64,000 bases of DNA. It comes from Candidatus Nanopelagicus hibericus (GTDB taxonomy: Bacteria > Actinomycetota > Actinomycetes > Nanopelagicales > Nanopelagicaceae). Positions 17,591 through 26,257 of the stretch are shown piece by piece. The stretch spans positions 496,001-560,000 of the forward strand of contig NZ_CP016771.1 of the NCBI RefSeq assembly GCF_002288005.1. The letters are read 5' to 3'. The translations under genes were made by a program, and so were the position numbers. The notes under the pieces were generated by a model that was not told the origin of the DNA, did no database searches, and saw only the letters and a list, made by a program, of their open reading frames with translations. Numbering within the stretch: the first letter of the stretch is position 1; each line of letters opens with the position of its first letter.

Positions 17591-18940
17591 ATGATTGATC
17601 GCACAAGGCTGGCCACCTTACGCAAAATAGAGGATGAAAGGTTTATTACCTCTCATCCAAAAAGCGGTGAGTTGTTTGAAAAAGCGAAGGAATCAATGCC
17701 AGGTGGCGTGCCCATGTCCTGGATGTCAAAGTGGCCAGGTGCTTATCCAATATTTGTTGAAGAGGCTAAAGGTGCTGGGTTTGTTGATGTAGATGGCAAT
17801 ACCTATATAGATTTCTGTTTGGGCGACACTGGGTCAATGACTGGACACTCACCAGAAGCCACCATCACTGCAATTAGGGAGCAGGTGGGAAGAGGGTTGT
17901 CGGTGATGCTCCCAAGTAAGGACGCAGCAATTGTTTCTGCTGAACTTGCCACTCGTTTTAATTTACCACTTTGGCAGTTTACGGTTTCAGCCACTGATGC
18001 AAATCGTCATGTAATTCGATACTCAAGATTGATTACTGGTAAATCAAAGATAATTATTATCGACAGGTGTTATCACGGAAGTGTGGATGAAACTTTTGCA
18101 ACTTTAGACAAAAAGGGAAAAACGGTAGCCCGAGAGGGAAATATTGGGGCTCCAGTTGCACTGGATCAAACCACTCGAGTTGTGGCATTTAATGATTTAA
18201 GTGCAATGAAAAAGGCATTGGAAAAAGATGATGTGGCGGCTATTTTAATGGAACCGGCAATGACCAACGTTGGAATAGTTTTGCCACAGGATGGATATTT
18301 AAAAGGGGTCGAAAAATTAGCTAATCAATATGGCGCGATGTTAATAGTTGATGAAACACACACAATTTCAGTTGGCCCGGGAGGAATGACCGCTGAACTT
18401 GGCCTTGAACCAGATTTTTTGACAATTGGTAAAGCGATTGGAGGCGGATTTCCAACTGGTGCCTTTGGCATGAAGGCGAGTATTGCTACCGCAATAAGCA
18501 AACTAGTTGAACTCGAGGTGATTGATACTGGTGGAATTGGTGGAACTTTGGCCGCCAACGCGCTATCCCTAGCTGCCATGAAGGCAACGTTAAGTAAAGT
18601 TTTAACTAAAGAAAATTTTGAAAGGATGATCAAACTTGGAAACCGATGGGCAGATGGTGTTGAAAAAACAATTAATAAATATCAACTTGGGTGGACCGTT
18701 AATCGCCTTGGTGCAAGGGCTGAATACATGTTTGCCGCCTCCGCGCCAATAACTGGCAGGCAGGCAGCTGACAGCGGAGATTTTGAATTGGAGCAATTTA
18801 TTCACTTAAGAATGCTTAATGATGGTTTTCTAATCACACCATTTCACAATATGGCGTTAATTTCACCGGACACCACAATCGCAGATGTCGATTCGCATAC
18901 AAATGCGTTTGAAAAAATGTGTGGTGATTTAGTTGGCTAA
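17591..18940 (+). CDS. Class III PLP-dependent aminotransferase (GSA/beta-amino-acid transaminase-like)
   Basis: A 449-residue fold-type I aminotransferase. The PLP lysine is Lys281 in 'LTIGKAIGGGFPTGAFG', the cofactor aspartate is in 'MLIVDETHT' and the substrate-side motif 'CYHGSVDE' is present. The N-terminal 'SMPGGVPMSWM' resembles glutamate-1-semialdehyde aminomutase and beta-phenylalanine transaminases more than ornithine transaminases. It heads a three-gene unit with a hydrolase and an acetyltransferase. Next to a likely lysine-type catabolic cluster it could transaminate an amino acid of that pathway, but the substrate cannot be read from sequence. Confidence 0.85.
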   Translation: MIDRTRLATLRKIEDERFITSHPKSGELFEKAKESMPGGVPMSWMSKWPGAYPIFVEEAKGAGFVDVDGNTYIDFCLGDTGSMTGHSPEATITAIREQVGRGLSVMLPSKDAAIVSAELATRFNLPLWQFTVSATDANRHVIRYSRLITGKSKIIIIDRCYHGSVDETFATLDKKGKTVAREGNIGAPVALDQTTRVVAFNDLSAMKKALEKDDVAAILMEPAMTNVGIVLPQDGYLKGVEKLANQYGAMLIVDETHTISVGPGGMTAELGLEPDFLTIGKAIGGGFPTGAFGMKASIATAISKLVELEVIDTGGIGGTLAANALSLAAMKATLSKVLTKENFERMIKLGNRWADGVEKTINKYQLGWTVNRLGARAEYMFAASAPITGRQAADSGDFELEQFIHLRMLNDGFLITPFHNMALISPDTTIADVDSHTNAFEKMCGDLVG

Positions 18941-19802
18941 CACAACCTTGAAACTCAAGGATGGCAGAGCCCTTGATTACATAAGCAATACTGTTAAAAG
19001 CGATAAAGCAATTCTGTTTCATCACGGGACACCTGGAGATTGCACTGCATGGAGTTCTTGGGTTGAAGGGATAAATGAAGTCAAAGCAATAGCGGCTAGT
19101 CGTCCAGGCTATGGCCATAGTGATAGAAGGCGCGGGCGAAATGTGGCAGCAGATATCGATGATCAATCTGAATTACTAGATCATTTAGGAATTAAGAAAT
19201 TTGTCTCAATTGGGTGGTCAGGTGGCGGACCGCATGCTCTAAACATGACACGGGAATCTAGAAATATGGGTGCGATAACTCTTGCAGGTGTAGGTGAGTG
19301 GGGAAATGAAGATTTAGATTTTCTCAATGGCATGGGACCGGAAAATCACGACGAGTTTGGCGCCGCTTTAGCTGGTGAGAAAAGTATTGAAGAGTGGATG
19401 ATTGAAAATGCACATGATTTAAAAACTGTTACCGGTGCAGCATTAATAAGTGCATTGGGCGGATTAATTGGAGAGGCTGATAAAAAAGCCTTAACACATG
19501 AGGTAGCTGATGAAGAGGCGGCTGTGTTTAGAAGAGCCTTATCGGTAAGTTATTACGGTTGGTCAGATGATGATTTAGCCTTTGTTCAATCATTTGGATT
19601 TAAATTAAGCGAAATTAACAAACCAACTTTGATTTGGCAGGGTGATGATGATTTTATGGTGCCAAGAGAACATAGCAATTGGCTAGCAAAACATATACCT
19701 GGCGCTAAGCTTAATTTTGTACCTGGCCATGGGCACATTTCACTTGTTCAAAATTATCGACCTGAAATTATCAAGCAAGCATTGAACTTGCTCAATTCTT
19801 AA
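18933..19802 (+). CDS. Alpha/beta hydrolase
   Basis: A 289-residue alpha/beta hydrolase. The nucleophile elbow is 'GWSGGG' with Ser96, the oxyanion region is 'HHGTPGD' near residue 30, and the catalytic histidine is His268 in 'PGHGHIS'. The acid is likely one of the aspartates in 'QGDDDFMV'. The start is TTG 18933, giving an 8-base overlap with the preceding aminotransferase; no better ATG precedes the first strand. The acetyltransferase that follows overlaps by one base, so the three genes appear co-translated. The substrate is unknown. Confidence 0.85.
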   Translation: MANTTLKLKDGRALDYISNTVKSDKAILFHHGTPGDCTAWSSWVEGINEVKAIAASRPGYGHSDRRRGRNVAADIDDQSELLDHLGIKKFVSIGWSGGGPHALNMTRESRNMGAITLAGVGEWGNEDLDFLNGMGPENHDEFGAALAGEKSIEEWMIENAHDLKTVTGAALISALGGLIGEADKKALTHEVADEEAAVFRRALSVSYYGWSDDDLAFVQSFGFKLSEINKPTLIWQGDDDFMVPREHSNWLAKHIPGAKLNFVPGHGHISLVQNYRPEIIKQALNLLNS

Positions 19803-20329
19803 TGCAACACCAAATAAAACTCATTCCAGTATCGCTCGCAAAAGAGTATGCCGACCAGCCTTTGGACTGGAGTCTAAAATTATGGGGAGAGGGTAAATCA
19901 GAGTTCTCCGCTGACGATTGGCGAAATTTCTACAAAAACGCCATGAATTCTGATTATAGTAAATTCAATCCCGATGGCTCTGATCAAGAGTTGTTGTTTA
20001 TGGCAATTCGCACCAATGATGGAATCGAAGAGGTAGTGGCATCAATAGCAATATGCGATTTTGATGATATTGAGGAGTATCGACAGTTTAAACCTTGGAT
20101 TGCAGCTTTTATTGTTCGTGAAGATTTAAGAGGCACGGGTGTCGGTAGCACGGTCTTAGAATTAATGGAGAAAAGAATTCTTGCTTACGGAGTTAAACAC
20201 ATTTACCTGTGGACTGAAGGCGAGAAGAATTTTTATGGAAAACGCGGGTACCTGTTAATTGATCAGCTTCATAAACCGGGCAGAGTCATAGATTTGATGC
20301 AAAAAGATTTAGGAAAACTACTTATCTAA
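19802..20329 (+). CDS. GNAT family N-acetyltransferase
   Basis: A 175-residue acetyltransferase. The acetyl-CoA pyrophosphate loop is seen in 'VREDLRGTGVGSTVLELMEKR' (about residues 102-122), and 'FYGKRGYLL' near 143 is the usual late GNAT strand. The ATG overlaps the hydrolase stop by one base. The 3' end overlaps the convergent acyl-CoA dehydrogenase by 8 bases. The acceptor substrate is unknown; clustering with an aminotransferase and a hydrolase hints at an amine or amino acid. Confidence 0.82.
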   Translation: MQHQIKLIPVSLAKEYADQPLDWSLKLWGEGKSEFSADDWRNFYKNAMNSDYSKFNPDGSDQELLFMAIRTNDGIEEVVASIAICDFDDIEEYRQFKPWIAAFIVREDLRGTGVGSTVLELMEKRILAYGVKHIYLWTEGEKNFYGKRGYLLIDQLHKPGRVIDLMQKDLGKLLI

Positions 20330-21506
20330 AAGCTGCAATACCGGTTAATGCTTGCCCTAATACCAGCATATGAATCTCATGAGTTCCTTCATAGGTAAGC
20401 ACTGTTTCAAGGTTACTCATGTGTCTAAACACTGAGTATTCAGAGGTGATTCCTGCACCGCCAAGAATTGATCGAGCACTTCTTGCAATTTCTAGTGCAG
20501 CGTTAACATTATGAAACTTACCCATGCTGATTTGTTCAGGTTGTATTTTGTCTGAATCCTTTAAATCTGCCAGGTGATAGGCAAGAAGCATAGAGGTGGT
20601 GATTTTTGTCGCCATATCTGCAAATTTTGCTTGAGTTAGTTGATGCTTTGAAATCGGACCATCAAATTGCTCGCGGGTAGTGGCATAGGCGAGAGAAACC
20701 TCAAAACAATCACGAGCCGCACCAACTGTGCCAAAAATAATTCCATATCTCGCCTCGGCCAAACATAAAAGTGGCGCTCTTAAACTAGTTGCCTCTGGCA
20801 AACGATAAGAATCCGGAACGCGCATATCGTTGAATACCAGTTCTGATGTTACTGAGGCTCTAAGTGAGAGCTTATGTTTAATTGGATTTATAACTATTCC
20901 TGCTGTTTTAGTTGGAACACAGAAGCCGCGAATACCTTCATCAGTTTGTGCCCAAATAATGGCTACATCTGCAACGCTGCCATTAGTAATCCACATTTTT
21001 GAACCATTAATTATCCAGTCAGAGCCATCCTTCTTTGCAAAGGTTGTCATTCCTGAAGGATTTGAACCGTGATCTGCCTCTGTTAAGCCAAAGCATCCAA
21101 CCGCCTCACCTTTTGCCATTTTTGGTAGCCACTCTTGCTTTTGGGATTCACTTCCAAATTTATAAATCGCAAACATTGCAAGTGAACCTTGTACAGAAAC
21201 TAAAGATCTAAGTCCAGAATCAACCGCTTCCAATTCCAGGCAAGCGAGTCCATAGGACATCGCATCTGTACCTGCGCAGCCATAATTTTTAAGGTGCATA
21301 CCAAGAACTCCAATACCGCCTAGTGCTTTAGCTAAGTCACGGGCAGGAAGTTGTCCCTCTTCATACCAGGCTGCGATATTTGGTTTTAACTCTTTCGCGG
21401 CAAAATCTCTCACAACTGTTTGAATCGCTTTTTGTTCCTCAGTTAGTCGCGATTCAACCTGCATTAATACGAGTGGATGAATTGGAGAAGCGGCTGGTTT
21501 GCTCAT
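20322..21506 (-). CDS. gcdH: Glutaryl-CoA dehydrogenase-like acyl-CoA dehydrogenase
   Basis: A 394-residue FAD enzyme that in this subfamily oxidises and decarboxylates glutaryl-CoA to crotonyl-CoA. The catalytic base is Glu373 in 'TYEGTHEIH'. The glutarate-binding region 'ELEAVDSGLRSLVSVQ' preserves the arginine and serine known from human GCDH, and 'CFGLTEADHGSNPS' is the FAD-side motif. As I recall the human sequence, similarity runs end to end. ATG 21506 is chosen because TAGACT ends exactly 6 nt upstream; a TTG at 21512 would sit inside that spacer. The neighbours (FAD oxidase, ALDH, CoA-transferase) fit lysine-type catabolism. Confidence 0.88.
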   Translation of the reverse strand: MSKPAASPIHPLVLMQVESRLTEEQKAIQTVVRDFAAKELKPNIAAWYEEGQLPARDLAKALGGIGVLGMHLKNYGCAGTDAMSYGLACLELEAVDSGLRSLVSVQGSLAMFAIYKFGSESQKQEWLPKMAKGEAVGCFGLTEADHGSNPSGMTTFAKKDGSDWIINGSKMWITNGSVADVAIIWAQTDEGIRGFCVPTKTAGIVINPIKHKLSLRASVTSELVFNDMRVPDSYRLPEATSLRAPLLCLAEARYGIIFGTVGAARDCFEVSLAYATTREQFDGPISKHQLTQAKFADMATKITTSMLLAYHLADLKDSDKIQPEQISMGKFHNVNAALEIARSARSILGGAGITSEYSVFRHMSNLETVLTYEGTHEIHMLVLGQALTGIAAFR

Positions 21507-21512
21507 GTTCAA

Positions 21513-21518
21513 AGTCTA
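21513..21518 (-). promoter_or_regulatory. Putative leaderless -10 box of the glutaryl-CoA dehydrogenase gene
   Basis: On the minus strand TAGACT, then TTGAAC, then ATG. The ThDP-enzyme gene at 24301 has the same TTGAACATG start context. Confidence 0.5.
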
Positions 21519-21583
21519 CCGAGCGCATTTCTCAAGTTGAAACTTTTTACCGTAATAACTATCTTTTTGGTGATAAATGTCAT

Positions 21584-22747
21584 TTAAACAATGTTGTACT
21601 CGGGCCTCAATTGACCGGAGGTGAGGAATCGATCTGCACTAAGTTGATCTATTTTAACAAACGGTTGCTTGCCTAGATAAAGATCTCGCAGAATCTCACC
21701 TATCGCAGGTCCTTGCAAGAAGCCATGACCGCTAAAACCTGTGGCATAGAAAAATCTAGAAACTTTTTTATACTCACCTAGTATCGCATTGTGATCTGGT
21801 GTTACCTCATAAAGTCCGGCCCAACCTTTACCAATTCCGACATTCATAAGTCTTGGCGCCCTCGTACTAGCAATCGCGCCAAGTTTTTCTAAAAATTGTG
21901 GATCCTTCTTTAGATCAAAGCTTGGCTGGGTTGTTTTGTCAGAGAATCCCATCAGTAAGCCTTTACCCTCGCGGTGCCAATACAGTGAAGAGGAGTAGTC
22001 AATTGTCATTGGCATCTCCTTTGGTAAATCCGAGAAAGAATCATCTAAAGGCTCTGTAATTACTAATTCACGTTTGTAAGGTGTTACTGGCAGATCTAAG
22101 CCCACCATCGATGCAAGTTTTGGGGACCAGACACCAGCACAATTTATTACTGCACTTGTTTTAATTTCGCCCAGGGATGTACTCACTGAAGTTATCTCAC
22201 CTCCGTGGGTATGGATTCCAGTTACTTCAACATTTGTAATCACATCTGCCCCCAACTTTCTTGCTCCGCTTGCGTAGCCAAGTACTACGGATTCGGGTGT
22301 GCAGTGACCATCATTTGGCGTGAATGACGCAGCTAGAAGGTCAGAGGTACTTAGTAGCGGAGAAAGTTTGCCTGCTTCATTCGGTGTAAGCATCCTTGAT
22401 GCAACATTAAATTGTTTATGAATCTTGGTAGATTTTTCAAAAAGATCAACATCTTTTTGAGTTGTAAGTGCAAACAAATATCCCGGTCGATGTAGATCGA
22501 TTTCATACCCTGGTCTATTTTTAAAATCTGCAAACAGCTCTAAAGATCTTGCTCCTAAAGCGACATTAAACTCATCTGAGAAATTTGCCCTCACGCCACC
22601 TGCTGCTTTGGAGGTAGAGCCACTTGCTAAATCATTTTTTTCACAAAGAGCTACTCGAACGCCAGCTTCGGCTAAATGAAATGCGGCCGATGTGCCCATC
22701 ACGCCGCCACCAATAATGACTACATCAACTTGGGCAGGTAAGGACAT
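21584..22747 (-). CDS. FAD-dependent amino-acid/sarcosine oxidase-family oxidoreductase (DAO fold)
   Basis: A 387-residue flavoprotein of the DadA/sarcosine oxidase family. The Rossmann motif 'VVIIGGGVMGTSAAFHLAEAG' begins at residue 9, followed by the E of 'LCEKNDLASGST'. The C-terminal FAD motif 'YATGFSGHGFLQGPAIGEIL' is clear. The family oxidises secondary or D-amino acids such as sarcosine, D-alanine, or pipecolate (PIPOX). It lies 2 bases after the ALDH gene and is likely co-transcribed. Given the neighbouring ALDH7-like enzyme and glutaryl-CoA dehydrogenase, pipecolate is an attractive but unproven substrate. Confidence 0.85.
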   Translation of the reverse strand: MSLPAQVDVVIIGGGVMGTSAAFHLAEAGVRVALCEKNDLASGSTSKAAGGVRANFSDEFNVALGARSLELFADFKNRPGYEIDLHRPGYLFALTTQKDVDLFEKSTKIHKQFNVASRMLTPNEAGKLSPLLSTSDLLAASFTPNDGHCTPESVVLGYASGARKLGADVITNVEVTGIHTHGGEITSVSTSLGEIKTSAVINCAGVWSPKLASMVGLDLPVTPYKRELVITEPLDDSFSDLPKEMPMTIDYSSSLYWHREGKGLLMGFSDKTTQPSFDLKKDPQFLEKLGAIASTRAPRLMNVGIGKGWAGLYEVTPDHNAILGEYKKVSRFFYATGFSGHGFLQGPAIGEILRDLYLGKQPFVKIDQLSADRFLTSGQLRPEYNIV

Positions 22748-22749
22748 TT

Positions 22750-24246
22750 TTAAATTTTAAGAACAAAATCTGGGTCATGCTTGATCTCAATCAGATCCAT
22801 CTGTGCTTTCTGTAATTTGTTTGACCAGTCCCAGTTCATTGATTGCCATCTTGTGAATTGATCTAAGACCCAAATTCCGCTTTGTCGTGAGCCATTACCG
22901 CTCAAACCATTACCACCAAATGGAAGGTGTGCCTCTGCCCCAGAGGTTGAGTTATTGATCGAGACCATACCGGCGGAAATACCTTCTCTAAAGCGCCAAA
23001 CATTTTGAGGATCATTGGTATAGATAGCTGAGGAAAGTCCATATCCGTGGCCATTTGCAAGATCTATCGCTTCATCCAATGTTGAGAATTTTCCAACAGT
23101 AACTAGCGGACCAAAAGTTTCAGTTGCATAAAGCTCATCGTTTTTTGTTATTCCAGCAACAATAACTGGATGGGCAAACACACCTTTATCTGGATCGCCA
23201 ACAAAACCTTTTCGAGGATTGCTTGCGGTAATACGACCAGTTGAGGTGGATCCCAATACTTTGTGATGGCTTTGAATCATCTTCAAGTGAGCTAAGTGGT
23301 TATCTAGATATTTTTGGCTAATCATTGGACCAAACAAAACATCCTTAAATGGATCACCAACTGCTGCGTTTTCCACTAATGAAGCAAATTTTGAGAGCAC
23401 ATTGTCGTAAATCGATTCATGAATCCAAAGTGTGCCCAGTGAAGTACAGCGCTGACCGGCAGTACCAAAGCCAGCAAATAATGCACCATCTAACGCAAGA
23501 TCAATATTTGCATCTGGCATTACAACCATCGGATTTTTTCCACCAAGCTCAAGACATGCACTTTGAATGTACTCGCCAGCTTTAGCACCAATTTTTCTAC
23601 CAACTGCCGTTGATCCAGTAAAGCCAACCTTATTGATTACTCCTTCTTTCAATCCAGAATCCAAAGCCGCAAATGTTTGAGTGCCATCTGCCACCACAGT
23701 GATTAAAACATCTTGCGGAACTCCACCAGCATGAAAGATTGATGTTAAGGCATTTGCCACAGCTGGTGTGAACTCTGATGGTTTCCACACCACGGTATTA
23801 CCGGCCAAAAGCGCCGGCACGATATACCAAGAAGGAACAGCGGTTGGAAAATTTCCAGCGGTTATAACAAAAACATTTCCAACTGGCATTCTGAAAGTGA
23901 AAAGGTTCTTATTTTGCATTTCACTTGGCACAGTCTGGCCATAGAGGCGCCGACCTTCACCTAAAAAGAAGTCGCAGGTATCAACAACCTCCTGCACCTC
24001 ACCTAATGCTTCGGTGTAAACCTTGCCCATTTCTTTGGTGATTAATTTGGCCAGTTCCTCTTTATTTTTTTCAACTAACCTTCCAACATTTGCAATGATT
24101 CGACCACGAGTTGGTGCTGGCAGTTTCGCCCAACCCTTTTGCGCTAATTTTGCCTTACGCAAAACTGTCAAGATTTCAGCAGCTGTTGCTTCAGGAACAG
24201 TTGCAATCACTTCAGATGAATTTGTGGGATTGGTTGATTCAAACAT
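22750..24246 (-). CDS. Aldehyde dehydrogenase, ALDH7-like (alpha-aminoadipic semialdehyde dehydrogenase candidate)
   Basis: A 498-residue NAD-dependent aldehyde dehydrogenase. The general base is Glu233 in 'LELGGKNP' and the nucleophile is Cys267 in 'GTAGQRCTS'. The blocks 'ALFAGFGTAGQRCT..IHESIYDNV' and 'SGAEAHLPFGG' parallel human ALDH7A1 (antiquitin), which oxidises alpha-aminoadipic semialdehyde. It heads a leftward pair with the FAD oxidase. No TANNNT box was found before its ATG. The assignment to aminoadipate semialdehyde rests on family resemblance plus neighbours; glutarate semialdehyde is an alternative. Confidence 0.85.
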   Translation of the reverse strand: MFESTNPTNSSEVIATVPEATAAEILTVLRKAKLAQKGWAKLPAPTRGRIIANVGRLVEKNKEELAKLITKEMGKVYTEALGEVQEVVDTCDFFLGEGRRLYGQTVPSEMQNKNLFTFRMPVGNVFVITAGNFPTAVPSWYIVPALLAGNTVVWKPSEFTPAVANALTSIFHAGGVPQDVLITVVADGTQTFAALDSGLKEGVINKVGFTGSTAVGRKIGAKAGEYIQSACLELGGKNPMVVMPDANIDLALDGALFAGFGTAGQRCTSLGTLWIHESIYDNVLSKFASLVENAAVGDPFKDVLFGPMISQKYLDNHLAHLKMIQSHHKVLGSTSTGRITASNPRKGFVGDPDKGVFAHPVIVAGITKNDELYATETFGPLVTVGKFSTLDEAIDLANGHGYGLSSAIYTNDPQNVWRFREGISAGMVSINNSTSGAEAHLPFGGNGLSGNGSRQSGIWVLDQFTRWQSMNWDWSNKLQKAQMDLIEIKHDPDFVLKI

Positions 24247-24288
24247 GAGTGTATTCTCTACCAGATAAGCAAAATTGGAAAATGCCGA

Positions 24289-24294
24289 TATTGT
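24289..24294 (+). promoter_or_regulatory. Putative leaderless -10 box of the ThDP-enzyme gene
   Basis: TATTGT ends 6 nt before ATG 24301. This supports the ATG over the TTG two codons upstream, which would lie within the spacer. Confidence 0.45.
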
Positions 24295-24300
24295 TTGAAC

Positions 24301-25962
24301 ATGGAAGGCTCTGTGCGCACCGTAGCAGCGGTCATTTTAGATTTACTTGCTAGAAAGGGCGTCACTAAGGCATTTGGAATTCCTGGAGTTCATAATCTAG
24401 GTTTTTGGAACGCATTATCCAAGGACAGACCAGAGATCATAAGTGTCAGGCATGAACAGAGCTGCGTCTATGCAGCCGATGGTCTAGCAAGAGCTACTGG
24501 AACGTTATCTGTTGCAATAACTACTACCGGACCTGGTGCGGCAAATACATTAGGTGCATTTGGTGAAGCAGCAACCTCTGGATCACAATTGTTGTTGATT
24601 TCATCTGAGGCTCCAATAAAAATTCGATCAAAAGAGGGCACAAGGGGAATTTTGCATGAGATGCGGGATCAAAGTGCAATCTTTGCACCACTTGCTAAAC
24701 GAGTGTCCATCAGTGGCAAAGAATTAGTGTTGGCGAAAAATGCAACTACAGCAATTGAAGCAATCTCAACAGTCGTGGATTTTATGGAATTCCTAGCGCA
24801 AGCACCAACCGGTGCAGGGTATATCGGCATTCCATCAGATATTTTGAATCAGGAATTTACTGGGCAAATTCCGACACCAAGTAAGAGTTGTTTAGATTTT
24901 ATCAATCAAGAAAAAAATCTTGCAATAAATCAAGAATTGATAAAGAAAATGTTGGAGGGTGTTAGCAAAATTGGAATATGGGCAGGTGGTGGGGCACAAG
25001 GTGTAAGTAATGAAATTACAAAATTATCCGATCACCTAAATGCACCAATTTTTACCTCCTTTGCAGGAAGAGGAGTGGGAGGCTCAAGCAAAAACTACTT
25101 CACCTTACCGATTCACGAAAAGGAGGCGGAAGTAGTTTTGACCGAATGTGAAGCCTTACTAGTTTTTGGATCCCAACTTGATGGAATGAATACTAAAAAT
25201 TGGAGTATAAATTTTCCAAAAAAGATTATAATTTTTGATGCATATCCAGATGTTGCGCTCCGAAACATAAAAGCTGATTTAGTAGTACGAACTGCAAATT
25301 TAGCAAAGGCTTGTGAAGCTTTAACATCGTTGCCCGCTCGAGATCAGTGGATTGATGTTTCAAATATCACTGCCGAAGGCAGGCAACGAATTGCTCAAAG
25401 TGAAAAAGGTCGAGCAGGAATGGCCTTGGTAACTGCGATTGAGAAAAGTTGGCCAAGTGAAAATTACATCGTATGTGATATGGCAATTTCTGGTTATTGG
25501 ACTGGTGTTTATCTTCAAAGTAAAAGAGTACGGCAAATTGCATACCCAGTTGGTTGGGGAACTTTAGGTTTTGCACTCCCTGCAAGTTTAGGACCGGCTG
25601 CGGCAGGAATCTCAACATTAGTTGTATGCGGAGATGGTGGAATTGCATTTGCATTAGGTGAACTAGCAACAGTGTCACAGGAAAAATTGCCATTAACAAT
25701 TCTGCTACATGATGATGGTGGATATGGGATGCTTCGATTTGATCAAAAAGTAATGAATCATCCAGAAAGAGGCGTAAATTTGTTTAATCCTAATTGGCAA
25801 ATACTCGCCCAATCATTTGGAATTGAGTTTATTGAAAGTAATCTAAAAACCCTTGCTGATGCTTTACGTAAACGATCCACAAGTAAGACTCCAGGAATAG
25901 TTTTAATTAAAGATGAAATTTACCCACCAAAAAGCAGTAGTCCAAGATGGAACGAGAATTAA
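24301..25962 (+). CDS. Thiamine diphosphate-dependent enzyme of the acetolactate synthase/decarboxylase family
   Basis: A 553-residue ThDP enzyme with the Pyr, central and PP domains in order. The cofactor-activating glutamate is Glu52 in 'RHEQSCVYAADGLARATG'. The PP-domain motif starts at 'GDGG' (444-447), but the usual closing Asn-Asn reads Asp-Asp in 'LLHDDGGYG' (about 471). The chain is full length. Acetolactate synthase itself is unlikely because of the catabolic setting. A role as 2-oxoadipate decarboxylase would fill a gap between aminoadipate and glutarate in the surrounding cluster; that is inference. It ends exactly where the convergent small gene ends. Confidence 0.82.
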   Translation: MEGSVRTVAAVILDLLARKGVTKAFGIPGVHNLGFWNALSKDRPEIISVRHEQSCVYAADGLARATGTLSVAITTTGPGAANTLGAFGEAATSGSQLLLISSEAPIKIRSKEGTRGILHEMRDQSAIFAPLAKRVSISGKELVLAKNATTAIEAISTVVDFMEFLAQAPTGAGYIGIPSDILNQEFTGQIPTPSKSCLDFINQEKNLAINQELIKKMLEGVSKIGIWAGGGAQGVSNEITKLSDHLNAPIFTSFAGRGVGGSSKNYFTLPIHEKEAEVVLTECEALLVFGSQLDGMNTKNWSINFPKKIIIFDAYPDVALRNIKADLVVRTANLAKACEALTSLPARDQWIDVSNITAEGRQRIAQSEKGRAGMALVTAIEKSWPSENYIVCDMAISGYWTGVYLQSKRVRQIAYPVGWGTLGFALPASLGPAAAGISTLVVCGDGGIAFALGELATVSQEKLPLTILLHDDGGYGMLRFDQKVMNHPERGVNLFNPNWQILAQSFGIEFIESNLKTLADALRKRSTSKTPGIVLIKDEIYPPKSSSPRWNEN

Positions 25963-26178
25963 TTAGTCGGTAAGTCCTGCAGAAATTATTAGGTAATAGA
26001 TAGTAAAAATTACTGAAGCCCAAAGAAATCCTGTCCACCAGCTCATGCTTAGTTTCAACTTATAAGTATCCCAATTTACTTTTGCAAGGTTCTTATCCGC
26101 ACGTACTTTGTTGCGATAAGAAATGATCATGTAGGCGGAAACTAGAATTCCCCAAAAGAACATAAAGCCGGATCTCAT
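25963..26178 (-). CDS. Small two-helix membrane protein, unknown function
   Basis: A 71-residue protein I do not recognise. Two hydrophobic stretches (about residues 4-20 and 47-67) are joined by a basic loop (NKVRADKNLAKVNWDTYKLK). I take it as real because TAAACT lies exactly 6 nt before its ATG, matching the leaderless pattern of its neighbours, and its stop abuts the stop of the ThDP gene without overlap. It interrupts the catabolic cluster on the opposite strand. It might be an accessory to a transporter, but nothing in the sequence shows this. Confidence 0.6.
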   Translation of the reverse strand: MRSGFMFFWGILVSAYMIISYRNKVRADKNLAKVNWDTYKLKLSMSWWTGFLWASVIFTIYYLIISAGLTD

Positions 26179-26184
26179 ATCATC

Positions 26185-26190
26185 AGTTTA
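26185..26190 (-). promoter_or_regulatory. Putative leaderless -10 box of the small membrane-protein gene
   Basis: On the minus strand TAAACT ends 6 nt before the ATG at 26178. Confidence 0.42.
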
Positions 26191-26244
26191 ACCCAGGTTT
26201 GTAAGTGTGACCATTTGCATCTCGTGATTAAGTCAATTCCTATC

Positions 26245-26250
26245 TACACT
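26245..26250 (+). promoter_or_regulatory. Putative leaderless -10 box of the ornithine-cyclodeaminase homologue
   Basis: TACACT ends 7 nt before the ATG at 26258. The spacer holds AAGGG, which is too close for typical use as a ribosome binding site but not impossible. Confidence 0.4.
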
Positions 26251-26257
26251 AAGGGTC

